The notes beneath the pieces were generated by a model that was not told the origin of the DNA, did not search any database, and was given only the letters and a program-made list of their open reading frames with translations. A DNA stretch of 64,000 bases. Source: Burkholderiales bacterium. GTDB lineage: Bacteria > Pseudomonadota > Gammaproteobacteria > Burkholderiales > Burkholderiaceae_C. The stretch is from positions 310,001-374,000 of the forward strand of contig JACPOK010000014.1 of NCBI GenBank assembly GCA_016191525.1, read 5' to 3'. The translations under genes and the position numbers were made by a program. Of the stretch, positions 8,467 through 17,636 are shown in pieces (position 1 is the first letter of the stretch; each line of letters starts with the position of its first letter).

Positions 8467-9438
8467 GTGAATCTTCCCCTGTTGCGTGCGGTTTCCCGCT
8501 CGTTCTATCTTTCCATCCGCCTGCTGCCGGCACCGCTGCGCGAGCCTGTCAGCTTGGCTTACTTGCTGGCCCGCGCGACCGACACCGTCGCCGACACCGC
8601 GGACCTGCCCGCGCCAGAGCGCCTCGACAAGCTGCGGCGGCTCGCCGCGGCGATCGAAGGCGATGCGGCCGCGCGCGCGGCCGCCGTGCGCGCCCTCGCC
8701 TCCTTTGTGCCTATGCAGCACGACCCCGGGGAACAGGCGCTCATCCAGGCCCTGCCGCAGTGCCTGGCCTGGCTGGACGAATTGCAGCCGGCGGACCGCG
8801 ACGACGTGCGATCGGTGCTGCGCACCATCACCCGCGGCCAGCTGCTGGATGTGGAGCGGTTCCCTGACGCATCCGGTACGCGGGCACTGGCGACGGCCGC
8901 GGAGCTGCGCGAATACACCTGGCTGGTGGCCGGCTGTGTCGGCGAGTTCTGGACGCACCTGTGTTTTCGCCACCTTCCCGCCTTTGCCGCCTTGCCGCGG
9001 GGAGCCATGCTGGGTCTGGGCCGGCGCTACGGCATGGGGCTGCAGCTGGTCAACATCCTGCGCGATGCCGGAAGCGACCTGGCGCAGGGGCGTTGCTATT
9101 TCCCGGCCTGCGAACTGGCACTTGCCGGCCTGAGCCCGCAGCAGGCCGCCGCGAACCCTTCGCTGCTGGCCCCGGTGACGCAGCCATGGCACGAGGAAGC
9201 AGCGCGGCTGCTGGACAGCGGCATGGAATACGCACTGGCCGTGCGCAGCCGGCGGGTGCGCGCGGCCAGCGCGCTGCCGGCCCTGGTCGGTGTGCGCACG
9301 CTGGCTCTTGTCAAGCCGGGCCAGCCGGCGCCAGCGAAGGTGCCGCGCGGCGAGATTCGGGTGATCATGGCCGTGCTCGCACTGACGCTGTCTGCGCGTG
9401 CGCCGATGCGGACGCTATACGCCAGCCCGCGCGGCTGA
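8467..9438 (+). CDS. Squalene/phytoene synthase-family protein
   Basis: This 323-residue protein belongs to the trans-isoprenyl diphosphate synthase (head-to-head) family, which joins two farnesyl diphosphate units. The substrate-Mg motifs are visible as ARATDTVADT near residue 37 and NILRDAGSDLAQGRCYFP near residue 196. The start is a GTG. It is divergent from the efflux operon and is followed 31 bases later by hpnD, so the two likely form one unit. It resembles bacterial farnesyl-diphosphate farnesyltransferases more than a typical HpnC, so it may make squalene or a precursor. The exact product is uncertain. It also contains MGLQLVNILRD, common to the family. Confidence 0.8.
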   Translation: MNLPLLRAVSRSFYLSIRLLPAPLREPVSLAYLLARATDTVADTADLPAPERLDKLRRLAAAIEGDAAARAAAVRALASFVPMQHDPGEQALIQALPQCLAWLDELQPADRDDVRSVLRTITRGQLLDVERFPDASGTRALATAAELREYTWLVAGCVGEFWTHLCFRHLPAFAALPRGAMLGLGRRYGMGLQLVNILRDAGSDLAQGRCYFPACELALAGLSPQQAAANPSLLAPVTQPWHEEAARLLDSGMEYALAVRSRRVRAASALPALVGVRTLALVKPGQPAPAKVPRGEIRVIMAVLALTLSARAPMRTLYASPRG

Positions 9439-9469
9439 GCCGGAGCGGCGCGATGGGACAATCGAGGCA

Positions 9470-10309
9470 ATGACTCCCGAGCAGTATGTCCAGCAGAAGG
9501 CCGCCGCTTCCGGCAGCAGCTTCTACTACGCCTTCCTTTTCCTTGCCAGGCCGCGGCGGGCTGCCATCACCGCCTTCTATGCCTTCTGCCGCGAGGTGGA
9601 CGATGTCGTCGACGAGGTGACCGATCCCGGCGTGGCGCAGACCAAGCTGGCCTGGTGGCGCAGCGAAGTGGCGCAGGCGTACGACGGCAGGCCCAGCCAC
9701 CCCGTGATGAAGGCGCTGATGCCGCTTGCGCCCGCCTACGGGATCGAAGCGCGCCAGCTGCTCGCGGTGATCGACGGCTGCCAGATGGACCTCGAGCAAA
9801 CGCGCTACCTCGACTACCCGGGGCTGCAGCGCTACTGCCATCTGGTGGCCGGAGTGGTGGGCGAGGTGGCCGCGCGCATCTTCGGCCAGACGCAGCCGCA
9901 GACCACCGAATACGCGCACACGCTGGGCCTGGCCTTCCAGCTCACCAACATCATCCGGGACGTGGGAGAGGACGCCATGCGCGGGCGCATCTACCTGCCC
10001 ATGAGCGAACTGCAGCAGTTCGACGTGAAGGCGCATGAAATCCTCAAGCGCACCTATTCGGACCGCTTCACCGCGCTGATGAAATTCCAGGCCGACCGCG
10101 CGCACGCCCTTTACGACAAGGCTTTCGCCCTGCTGCCGGACGCGGACCGCCGCTCGCAAAAGGCAGGCCTGATGATGGCCAGCATCTACCGCACCCTGCT
10201 GAGCGAGATCGAGCGCGACAACTTCCAGGTGCTGCACCAGCGCGTGAGCCTCACGCCGCTGCGCAAGCTGTGGCTGGCCTGGCAGGTGCAGGCGCTGGGC
10301 CGGGTCTGA
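9470..10309 (+). CDS. hpnD: Presqualene diphosphate synthase HpnD
   Basis: This 279-residue enzyme condenses two farnesyl diphosphates into presqualene diphosphate in the hopanoid/squalene route. Motifs are FCREVDDVVDEV (first Asp-rich) and LTNIIRDVGEDAMRGRIYLP (second Asp-rich). The start MTPEQYVQQKAAASGSSFYY fits the HpnD group, and the ATG at 9470 was chosen over an in-frame start at 9398 that has no family similarity. It follows the squalene-synthase-like gene on the same strand. The usual third partner, HpnE (the FAD oxidoreductase), is not present here. The next gene is a convergent HAD hydrolase with 3 bases between the stops. Confidence 0.88.
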   Translation: MTPEQYVQQKAAASGSSFYYAFLFLARPRRAAITAFYAFCREVDDVVDEVTDPGVAQTKLAWWRSEVAQAYDGRPSHPVMKALMPLAPAYGIEARQLLAVIDGCQMDLEQTRYLDYPGLQRYCHLVAGVVGEVAARIFGQTQPQTTEYAHTLGLAFQLTNIIRDVGEDAMRGRIYLPMSELQQFDVKAHEILKRTYSDRFTALMKFQADRAHALYDKAFALLPDADRRSQKAGLMMASIYRTLLSEIERDNFQVLHQRVSLTPLRKLWLAWQVQALGRV

Positions 10310-10312
10310 AAC

Positions 10313-11005
10313 CTACCTGAACATCTCGCAGAGTTCGGTAAGGTTTGCCAACGTGACCTGGGGTTCCACCTCGTGCGGCCAGAGGTTGTCGGAGCGGTTC
10401 AGCCAGGCGGCCTGCATGCCCGCGTTGAGCGCGCCCAAAGCGTCCAGCGTGGCATCGTCGCCCACGTGCAGCACGTTCTCCGGCGTCAGGTCGACGGCAC
10501 CCGCCGCCGCGTGGAAGATCCGCGGGTCCGGCTTGCCCACGCCGAACTCGCGTGCCGTGATGCTGGCCCGGAAGTATTCGCCCAGCCCGACCCGCGCCAC
10601 GTCGGCGTTGCCGTTGGACAGGCTGACCAGCGGAAACCGCGCGGCCAGGAACACCAGCGAATCGCGCGCGTCGTCGTACAGCGTCACGCGCTGCCGCTCC
10701 GCGAAGAAGACTTCGAACGCGCGGTCGGCCAGCAGCGGGTTTTCTCCCGCGCGGTACAGCGCCAGCCGGATCGATTCGCGGCGGATGGCGCTCAGGTCGT
10801 GCTTCAGTTCGGGCCGGTTGGCGGCCATGTAGTCCCTGATTTCGCGCAGCGCCACCGGGCTGGAAAAGAGGGCCGCGGCCATCGGCGCGTGCTCCACCAG
10901 CCAGTCGTGCAGGGTTTTTTCCGCGCGCTCTATCGTGGGCCAGATCGGCCACAGCGTGTCGTCCAGGTCGAAGGAAATCGCCCTGATTTTTCCAATGTCC
11001 AGCAT
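10313..11005 (-). CDS. HAD-family hydrolase (phosphatase-like)
   Basis: This 230-residue protein has the HAD nucleophile motif SFDLDDTLWP near the N-terminus (DxDxT), motif II in LVSLSNGN, and motif III-IV around GVGKPDPRIF and HVGDDATLDALGALNAG. This is the HAD-IA layout with a helical cap between motifs I and II. These enzymes hydrolyse small phosphorylated metabolites. The substrate cannot be assigned. It is convergent with hpnD and divergent from hemH (17 bases apart), so its promoter must overlap the hemH promoter. Confidence 0.88.
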   Translation of the reverse strand: MLDIGKIRAISFDLDDTLWPIWPTIERAEKTLHDWLVEHAPMAAALFSSPVALREIRDYMAANRPELKHDLSAIRRESIRLALYRAGENPLLADRAFEVFFAERQRVTLYDDARDSLVFLAARFPLVSLSNGNADVARVGLGEYFRASITAREFGVGKPDPRIFHAAAGAVDLTPENVLHVGDDATLDALGALNAGMQAAWLNRSDNLWPHEVEPQVTLANLTELCEMFR

Positions 11006-11022
11006 GCGAGGGAGAATACCTC

Positions 11023-12129
11023 ATGCCTCCTTCGTCCCCGTTCCGCCTGGAACCTGAATTCACCCATGGCCAGGTCCCCCGTACGGCAGTCCTCCTGTGC
11101 AACCTGGGCACGCCCGATGCGCCCACGCCCTCCTCGGTGCGGCGCTACCTTGCGCAATTTCTTGCCGACCGGCGGGTGGTGGAAATTCCCCGCCTGCTCT
11201 GGATGCCCATCCTCTACGGGCTGATACTTCCGTTGCGCCCTGCCAGGTCGGCGGCCAAGTACGCCAGCATCTGGACGGCCGAAGGCTCGCCGCTGAAGGT
11301 GTGGACCGCACGGCAGTCCCAACTGCTGCAAGACTGGCTGGGCGTGCAAGGCCATGCCCAGCTCACGGTGCGCTATGCGATGCGCTATGGCAATCCCTCC
11401 GTGGCGTCCCAGCTTGACGCGCTGAAAGCAGAAGGAGTGACTCGCATCCTCGTGCTGCCGGCGTATCCGCAGTATTCAGGCACGACCACGGCAAGCGTGC
11501 TCGATGCCGTTCACGCGTGGGCAGGCACGGTGCGCAACGTGCCCGAGTTCCGCTTCGTGAACCGCTACCACGACGACAGGGGCTACATCTCGGCGCTGGC
11601 CGCGAAGATCGAGAGCTATTGGGCCGAACACGGCCGCCCGCAGCAGCTGGTGATGAGCTTTCACGGCGTGCCCGAGCGCACCCTGGCGCTGGGCGACCCG
11701 TATCACTGCGAATGCCTGAAGACGGCACGGCTGCTGGCCGAGCGCCTCGGCTTGCCGGCTGACGGCTACGTGGTGACATTCCAGTCCCGCTTCGGCAAGG
11801 CAAGGTGGCTTGAGCCGTATACCGAGCCGACGCTTTGCGGCCTTGCGCGCCAGGGCGTGAAGCGGGTGCACGTGGTGTGCCCGGGCTTCACCAGCGACTG
11901 CCTGGAAACGCTGGAGGAAATCGCGCAGGAAGCGCGCCATGCGTTCGAGGAAGCCGGAGGCACTGAATTCCACTACATCCCGTGCCTCAACGGCGACGCT
12001 GCCTGGATCGCAGCAATGGGAGAGATCGCGGCGGTCCACCTGGCAGGCTGGCCTACGCGTGCCATGCCCGGTACCGAGGCGCTGGCGGCAAGCCGCAACG
12101 CCGCACTGGCTAGGGGTGCACGGGCATAG
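11023..12129 (+). CDS. hemH: Ferrochelatase
   Basis: This 368-residue enzyme inserts ferrous iron into protoporphyrin IX, the last step of haem synthesis. It has the start region AVLLCNLGTPDAPTPSSVRR, the catalytic histidine in MSFHGVPERT, and the acidic metal pathway in CPGFTSDCLETLEEI. Length is typical for proteobacteria. It starts 17 bases from the divergent HAD gene. Its 3' end overlaps by 20 bases the 3' end of the convergent alpha/beta-hydrolase gene. Confidence 0.96.
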   Translation: MPPSSPFRLEPEFTHGQVPRTAVLLCNLGTPDAPTPSSVRRYLAQFLADRRVVEIPRLLWMPILYGLILPLRPARSAAKYASIWTAEGSPLKVWTARQSQLLQDWLGVQGHAQLTVRYAMRYGNPSVASQLDALKAEGVTRILVLPAYPQYSGTTTASVLDAVHAWAGTVRNVPEFRFVNRYHDDRGYISALAAKIESYWAEHGRPQQLVMSFHGVPERTLALGDPYHCECLKTARLLAERLGLPADGYVVTFQSRFGKARWLEPYTEPTLCGLARQGVKRVHVVCPGFTSDCLETLEEIAQEARHAFEEAGGTEFHYIPCLNGDAAWIAAMGEIAAVHLAGWPTRAMPGTEALAASRNAALARGARA

Positions 12130-13024
12130 CCGCGCGCGCCTTCTGCGGCGCCTCGGCGCTGTCGTGCTGCGCGACAAACGCAGCCACCAGGTCCAGTTGC
12201 TCCGCCACATTCAGCGCCGGGGCATGTCCGCAGCCAGGCACCTCCACCACCTTCGCAAGGCCGCGGGCGCCGGGTCCCCGGCGCAACATTTCCTGCACGG
12301 CATCGGGCAGGACCAGGTCCGAGTGGGCACCGCGCAGGCACAGCACCGGCACTTCTATCGCGTCGTAGTGGTCCCAGATGTCGTAGTCGTTCGGATGGTC
12401 GATGAACTGGCGCACCATCGCCGGGTCGTAGTGCGGCGTGACGCGCCCGTCCGGCAGCCGGCGGGTGGAAGTCTCGGCCAGGCGGCGCCACTGCGCATCG
12501 CTCAGCCAGCCGAAGGGCTTGTAGACCTCGCGGAAGAAGGCCTCAAGCTGCGCCATGGTGTCAAACGCCGGCGGATTGCCGGCGTAGGCGCGAATGCGCG
12601 CCAGTGCCGCGGCGGACAGGCGCGGCGCGTTGTCATTGACCACCAGGCTGAGGATGCGGCCTTTCAGCTGCGGCTGGACCAGACCGCCCGCGCACACGGT
12701 GCCGATCGCACCGCCCATTGAAGTTCCCACCCAATGCGCCTCTTCGATTTCAAGCCGGTCAAAGAGGTCCGCTGCGACCCGCGCATAAAAGGAAAGCTGG
12801 TATTCGTTGCCCGGGTCCGGACTCCACTGGCTCAGGCCTCGCCCGAGCGTGTCCGGGCAGATCACACGGTAGCGTGAACTCAGGTGGGCCGCCAGCTCGT
12901 CCATGTCGCGGCCCGTGCGGGCCAGCCCATGCCAGGCGATCACGGTGCGCCGGTTGTGCGATCCCCACTCCGTGTAGTGGATCTCGCGGCCGGCGCAGGT
13001 CGCGTAGCGGGAGCTGTAAGACAT
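12110..13024 (-). CDS. Alpha/beta hydrolase, last gene of the PHB-degradation array
   Basis: This 304-residue protein has the alpha/beta-hydrolase oxyanion motif AWHGLARTG, the nucleophile elbow WVGTSMGGAIG (Ser in GxSxG) and a C-terminal histidine in VPGCGHAPALN. No signal peptide is visible (start MSYSSRYATCAGREIHYTEW), so it is probably cytoplasmic. It lies 52 bases after a Liv-type binding-protein gene and is the last member of the minus-strand cluster that holds the PHB depolymerase and the 3HB-oligomer hydrolase. An intracellular esterase for imported 3-hydroxybutyrate dimers or oligomers is a reasonable inference. The sequence alone does not fix a substrate. Confidence 0.85.
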   Translation of the reverse strand: MSYSSRYATCAGREIHYTEWGSHNRRTVIAWHGLARTGRDMDELAAHLSSRYRVICPDTLGRGLSQWSPDPGNEYQLSFYARVAADLFDRLEIEEAHWVGTSMGGAIGTVCAGGLVQPQLKGRILSLVVNDNAPRLSAAALARIRAYAGNPPAFDTMAQLEAFFREVYKPFGWLSDAQWRRLAETSTRRLPDGRVTPHYDPAMVRQFIDHPNDYDIWDHYDAIEVPVLCLRGAHSDLVLPDAVQEMLRRGPGARGLAKVVEVPGCGHAPALNVAEQLDLVAAFVAQHDSAEAPQKARAAMPVHP

Positions 13025-13076
13025 GGCGTTGATCCTCTCTGTGTTTTTCTTGTGCCTGGCTTGGCCGGCGCCAGCC

Positions 13077-14222
13077 CTATTTCAGGAGCTTGCCCGTACT
13101 GCCTATGACGGTGACTTCAACGTATTGGGAACCGATCCGGTTGTCGGGCGAATAGTTCACCTGCACGCCGCCCAGGTCGTAATTGCTCAGGCCTTCAAGG
13201 GCCTTCACCACCTTGGCCCGTGTCGGGTTGGGGCCGGCCCGCCGCAGGGCTTCGACCAGCACCTTGGCCCCCAGGAACTGCTCAAAACTGGTGTAGTTGA
13301 TCTGCTCATTCGGGGCGTACTTTTTCAGCAATTCCTGGTATTCGCGGATCACGGGCAGGTTCGGCATGTAGGGGTACGGCACGACCTGGCTGATGCCCAG
13401 GCCGTGAGCATTTTTCAGGCCAGCCAGTTTCACCAGCTCGGCCGGGTCCACCACCGAGATGTTGTACAGCTGCGCGCCGCCACCCGATTCCCGGTAGTTC
13501 TTGATGAAAGCCGCCGTCGGCTTGTTGATCGAGATCATGATGATGGCCTGGGGATCGGCCAGCTTGATCTTGCGAACAGCTTCCTCCACCTTGTCGGTGT
13601 TGCGCTCGTACCCGGCGGCCGCGGCCAGCTTCAGCCCGCGCTTGGCCAGCGCTGCCTCCACGCCGACCAGCCCGGCCTTTCCGAAGCCGTCGTCCTGGTA
13701 CATCACCGCCACGCGGTTCATGCCGAGCGTCGTGAGCTGCTGCACCATGTGCTCCGCCTCGGCCGCGTAGCCCGCACGCACATGGAATATCCAGGGATTG
13801 AAGGGCGTACGGAGCGGCTCGCCGCCGGTGTAGGGCGCGACCAGCGCCGCTCCGCCCTCGTCCAGCACCTTGTCGGTCAGCAGCTTGCCGACGTTGGCCG
13901 TACCCGCGAAACCATAAAGGGCCACGATCTCTGGTTTGGCCAGCATCTCCCTGGTGAGGCGCACGGTCTCGTCAACCTTGTACGCGTCATCGGCCACCAC
14001 GACCTTGATCTTCTGGCCGTTGACGCCGCCCCTGGCGTTGATGTGGCTGAAATAGATCTTTCCGCCCAGGACCATTTGCTGGCCCGTGCTGGCCAGCACG
14101 CCCGAGAGCGGGGCAACCTGGCCGATCACGATGTCGGCATGCGCCGGCCCGCCCAGCAAAACCCCCGCGGCCATGGCGAGCGCCGCCACGGTGTTTGTCC
14201 CCAACGATGTCCATGATTTCAT
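13077..14222 (-). CDS. Liv-type ABC transporter substrate-binding protein (copy 1)
   Basis: This 381-residue periplasmic binding protein of the type-I (Leu/Ile/Val) fold starts MKSWTSLGTNTVAALAMAAG with a signal peptide cleaved near AHA-DIVIGQ. Family signatures are IGQVAPLSG, INARGGVNGQ and a hinge region with YQDDGFGKAG. The ATG at 14222 follows a good AGGAG ribosome site, so a longer frame reaching 14279 was not used. It is 88 bases downstream of the 3HB-oligomer hydrolase, separated by a perfect hairpin. The cluster also has a second, different binding protein at 21753-22952. The ligand is unknown. Context suggests 3-hydroxybutyrate or its oligomers rather than amino acids. Confidence 0.9.
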   Translation of the reverse strand: MKSWTSLGTNTVAALAMAAGVLLGGPAHADIVIGQVAPLSGVLASTGQQMVLGGKIYFSHINARGGVNGQKIKVVVADDAYKVDETVRLTREMLAKPEIVALYGFAGTANVGKLLTDKVLDEGGAALVAPYTGGEPLRTPFNPWIFHVRAGYAAEAEHMVQQLTTLGMNRVAVMYQDDGFGKAGLVGVEAALAKRGLKLAAAAGYERNTDKVEEAVRKIKLADPQAIIMISINKPTAAFIKNYRESGGGAQLYNISVVDPAELVKLAGLKNAHGLGISQVVPYPYMPNLPVIREYQELLKKYAPNEQINYTSFEQFLGAKVLVEALRRAGPNPTRAKVVKALEGLSNYDLGGVQVNYSPDNRIGSQYVEVTVIGSTGKLLK

Positions 14223-14277
14223 GACTTGTTCTCCTGACTGCTGAAAAAAGTCCCTGAACGTGTTGTGGCTTCGGACC

Positions 14278-14302
14278 ACCCTCCGCTGCGCTGGCGGAGG
14301 GT
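14278..14302. terminator. Perfect hairpin between 3HB-oligomer hydrolase and binding protein
   Basis: ACCCTCCGC (14278-14286) pairs with GCGGAGGGT (14294-14302) around a 7-base loop. No U-tract follows on the minus strand. It may act as a weak terminator, or stabilise the upstream mRNA end and set differential expression. Confidence 0.45.
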
Positions 14303-14310
14303 GCTGCGCC

Positions 14311-16515
14311 TCAGTTGGGCACGTTGATGGACGTGCCGCTGAAGCTGATCTGGTTGGTGGCTGCCGGTGCGCTGCTGATGGGCGGCACGTTGGCGGACGT
14401 GATGGCTGGCGCGGCGAGCGCCACGCCGCCGCGCGGCGTCGTGCGCACCACCTGGCTGGCCGGCAGCGGCGTACCGTTCTTCAGCAAGGCGTACATGGCG
14501 TCCATGGCCTGGTTGAAGTACGGGTGCAGCGGAACAAAACGCGTGTCGAAGCCGCCCAGCGACAGGAAGGTGTCGAAATGCTGCGCGTTGGTCACTTCGA
14601 TGTAGCTCAGCTTGCTGGCGGCGCCTTCGACGGAGCGGTTGTACGCGGTATAGGCGCGGGCGTTGTTGTTCACTGGCACCAGCGCGTCACTGCGCCCGGC
14701 GACGATGATGGTGGGCTTGCTGCGCAGGTTTCCGTTCAGCACCACTTCGGCGATGCCGGCGCGCACTGCCGCGCTCTGGTCCGCCGTCGGAAAGCTGGCC
14801 GCCGTCAGCGCCGCGCCTGTCACCGGGTTGGTGCCCGTGACCAGCGCCCGCTGGCACAGCGCGTTGTCCAGGCCGAAGTCCGCGACACCGGTCGATGCGG
14901 AGGTGGCCAGCTGCCACGAGCGCGCGCCGCCGACGGAGTCGTTGTAGACCACGGTCGCTGGCGTTCCATTGGCGGTTCCGTTGGCGATGGCGAAGCTTTG
15001 TGCCTTTGCCGCGGCGCTCACGGCGACCGGGGCGCCGGCCGTATCCACCGCCGCGAAGCTGGTGTTGCAGACGTTGTCGGTGACAGAGAAGCGGCCGTAG
15101 CTCACCGGGTACATGGCGGCAAGAATGGGTCCGTTGCCCAGCGCGTAGTGCGCGTTGTGCATCTGGTCGTTGTCGGACGTCCAGCCATAGGCGCGCAGCT
15201 TGTTCAGCGCATCCAGTGACTGCGCCGCCGTATCCGCGCCGGAAAGCAGGCCCTTGGCTGCCAGGCCGGCGCAGCGTGCCGTTGCACGCGCCGTCATGCC
15301 GGCGATCGTGATGAAGTTGAACGTGGTCAGCTCGGTCATTGTCGCGGGCGCCGCCAGCGCGGCACACGGCTGGTACAGGTTGCCGTAGGTCACGTAGTCT
15401 GCAAGCGTCTTGCCATACCCCGTGACGGCGATCCCGCCGAGCTGGATGCCATAGCCGGCTGCCGTTGGCATTTCGGCCACGGGCTCGGAAGCCACCACCC
15501 CGTCAATCAGCCCGCTGGTATCGAGTTCGGCGGCCCTGAGCGCCGCGGCGCCGCCGTTGGAGGCCGAGCCCGCGATGACGATGGTGTTGGCGGCGTCGAA
15601 GGGAACCGGATTGGTGCCGGTGCCGTAGCGGTCGTTGAGCGCAAACAGCGCGTAGCGCACCGCTGCCAGCGTGTCATTGCCCCAGTCCTTCTCGGGATTG
15701 AGCTGCGAATGCACCTGCTTGAGCGCCAGCCGGTTCGGAAACAGCGCGTTGTAGGCGGCGCGGGCCGCGTCAGTGATGTTCGCCGCGAAGAAGTTGAAGA
15801 CGCCGGCCTCGGCGCGCGTGCCGCGCGTGCCGTCGATACGGTTGACGCTGTCGTCCATCATGTCGTACAGGCCGACGCCCTTGCCGGCGTCTGTCAGCGC
15901 CACAGCGCAGCCTTTTTTAAGGCCCCACTCGCCCGCCGTACCAATGGCACCGTAGAGACCGCGCGACCCGGACGATGGGCCCACCACCACGCATGGCGCG
16001 GCGGTGTTGAAGCTGTCGGGGATCTGCACGGCGACGGCGACTTTCTTGCGGCCCGTGCCGTCATCCAGCCAGCCGACATATTCGCGGCCTGGGATCAGGC
16101 CTTCGCCGGTACCTACAGTGCCGGCCGCGCTGATGTTGGGCCCGTAAAGCGAGCCATAGCCGCCGTTGGCGCTGGCATCCAGGATGCCGCGGTAATTCGA
16201 ATACAGGGCGTTGCGGCGCAGTTCCAGCGCCGTCGGGCTGGCCGCGTTGGCATAGGCCGGAGGCGCCGCGGCGCCGAGGCCCGTCTTGCCGATGCCGCCC
16301 GTGAGCAGGTCCTGCGAGGCGGCCGTGTCACCTGTGCCGACCGCGGTTGCCGGGTAGACCGTGACCGCCTGCTGGGTCATGCCTGCCGGCAGGCTGTTTA
16401 CCGGCGTTGCGACGACAGCATTGCTGCCTCCGCCGCAGCCCGCCAGGGCGAGGGCGCTGGCTGCGGTGGCGAGCGCAAGGCGCTGGGCCCGGGACGGTTT
16501 TCTGGTTGAGGTCAT
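14311..16515 (-). CDS. D-(-)-3-hydroxybutyrate oligomer hydrolase, predicted lipoprotein
   Basis: This 734-residue protein belongs to the 3HB-oligomer hydrolase family, which cleaves soluble oligomers released from polyhydroxybutyrate into monomers. It starts MTSTRKPSRAQRLALATAAS and carries a lipobox LALAGC (Cys about 27), so it is probably anchored in the outer membrane or exported. The serine region SASNGG (Ser near 319) follows TIVIAG. VGWLDDGTGRKKVAVAVQIP and the C-terminal HPYFNQAMDAMYALLKNG also match the family. The ATG at 16515 has an AAGGAGA ribosome site, while the frame extends upstream to 16656 without family similarity. It follows LivM by 44 bases, so it is inside the transporter operon. 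Confidence 0.9.
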   Translation of the reverse strand: MTSTRKPSRAQRLALATAASALALAGCGGGSNAVVATPVNSLPAGMTQQAVTVYPATAVGTGDTAASQDLLTGGIGKTGLGAAAPPAYANAASPTALELRRNALYSNYRGILDASANGGYGSLYGPNISAAGTVGTGEGLIPGREYVGWLDDGTGRKKVAVAVQIPDSFNTAAPCVVVGPSSGSRGLYGAIGTAGEWGLKKGCAVALTDAGKGVGLYDMMDDSVNRIDGTRGTRAEAGVFNFFAANITDAARAAYNALFPNRLALKQVHSQLNPEKDWGNDTLAAVRYALFALNDRYGTGTNPVPFDAANTIVIAGSASNGGAAALRAAELDTSGLIDGVVASEPVAEMPTAAGYGIQLGGIAVTGYGKTLADYVTYGNLYQPCAALAAPATMTELTTFNFITIAGMTARATARCAGLAAKGLLSGADTAAQSLDALNKLRAYGWTSDNDQMHNAHYALGNGPILAAMYPVSYGRFSVTDNVCNTSFAAVDTAGAPVAVSAAAKAQSFAIANGTANGTPATVVYNDSVGGARSWQLATSASTGVADFGLDNALCQRALVTGTNPVTGAALTAASFPTADQSAAVRAGIAEVVLNGNLRSKPTIIVAGRSDALVPVNNNARAYTAYNRSVEGAASKLSYIEVTNAQHFDTFLSLGGFDTRFVPLHPYFNQAMDAMYALLKNGTPLPASQVVRTTPRGGVALAAPAITSANVPPISSAPAATNQISFSGTSINVPN

Positions 16516-16559
16516 TTTTCTGGTCTCCTTGTGGTGACAGCGTTGGATGAATGGGTCAG

Positions 16560-17627
16560 TCAGGCCGCGGAGCGCATGGCCCGCAGCCGCCCGACGACAC
16601 CCGTCGGGAAGTAATAGACGGAGAGCACGAACAGCAGCCCCAGCCAGAGCAGCCAACGGTCGGGGGAAAGCAATGACGCCAGCCAGGGCAGGCCGGAAGC
16701 CGCTTCGCTGGCCAGCTTGAGAAGGTCCTGCAGGTAGCTTTGTGCGACCAGGAAGAGGCCGGCACCCACGGCCGCCCCGTAGATGGTGCCCATGCCGCCG
16801 ATGACGACGATCAGCAGCACGTCAAGCATGATTTCGAACGACAGCGAGGTGTCCGGCCCGTTGTAGCGCAGCCAGAGCGCCAGCATGGCGCCGGCCAGCG
16901 TGGCGAAGAGCGCCGACAGGATGCTGGAGGTCGTGCGATAGACCACCACCCGGTAGCCGATGGCCTCGGCGCGGAATTCGTTTTCGCGGATGGCCTGCAG
17001 CACGCGCCCGAACGGCGAATTCACGATCCGCAGCAGCGCCAGCAGCAGCACCAGCGCACCGAAGAACAGCAGGTAGTAGCAAAGCAGGCGCCCGTCCAGG
17101 CTGACGCCGAGGAACGGTGAGTCCGAAAGCTGGAATGACGGCGACAGGACCTCCGGCACCTTGAAGGTCAGCCCGTCTTCACCACCCGTCAGGTCCGACA
17201 GCTGCGAAGCCAGGGTCTGGAACGCGGCGGCCACTGCCAGCGTGATCATGGAAAAGAAGATCGCCCGCACGCGCAGCGAGAACAGCCCGATGCCCAATGC
17301 CAGCAGGAACGACAGGCCCAGCGCGATCGCGGTACCGGCCAGCAGCGGCCACCATCCCGCGCCCATGCGCGTGGAGGCGATCGCCACGCCATAGGCGCCG
17401 ATGCCGAAGAACATGGTGTGGGCGAAACTGACGATGCCGGTGTACCCCAGCAGCAGGTCGAAGCTGGCCACCAGCACGACGAACACCAGCACCTTGGCGG
17501 CCACGTTCAGGGCCTTGACGCCGGGGAAGATGAAGGGCGTGAAAGCCAGCGCAAACAGCAGCGCCACGAGCAGCACGGCCAGCACGCGGCTGCGCGGATA
17601 GTCGTTGGAGAGAAGGCGTTTGAGCAT
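16560..17627 (-). CDS. livM: Liv-type ABC transporter permease (LivM-like)
   Basis: This 355-residue inner-membrane protein has around ten hydrophobic segments, starting with SRVLAVLLVALLFALAFTPF. It contains the LivM region FDLLLGYTGIVSFAHTMFFG, in which the GxxSFxH pattern is conserved. It pairs with LivH to form the membrane channel of a hydrophobic or small-carboxylate ABC importer. It starts 9 bases after livH. Gene order is livG-livF-livH-livM. The symbol denotes the family only. Because PHB-degrading enzymes flank the transporter, its cargo may be 3-hydroxybutyrate. Confidence 0.9.
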   Translation of the reverse strand: MLKRLLSNDYPRSRVLAVLLVALLFALAFTPFIFPGVKALNVAAKVLVFVVLVASFDLLLGYTGIVSFAHTMFFGIGAYGVAIASTRMGAGWWPLLAGTAIALGLSFLLALGIGLFSLRVRAIFFSMITLAVAAAFQTLASQLSDLTGGEDGLTFKVPEVLSPSFQLSDSPFLGVSLDGRLLCYYLLFFGALVLLLALLRIVNSPFGRVLQAIRENEFRAEAIGYRVVVYRTTSSILSALFATLAGAMLALWLRYNGPDTSLSFEIMLDVLLIVVIGGMGTIYGAAVGAGLFLVAQSYLQDLLKLASEAASGLPWLASLLSPDRWLLWLGLLFVLSVYYFPTGVVGRLRAMRSAA

Positions 17628-17636
17628 GTCGGTGCC

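Noticed and set aside
14311..16656. Reading the 3HB-oligomer hydrolase from 16656 (781 residues)
   Set aside because: The extra N-terminus overlaps the livM end, lacks similarity, and would hide the signal peptide and lipobox that start at 16515.
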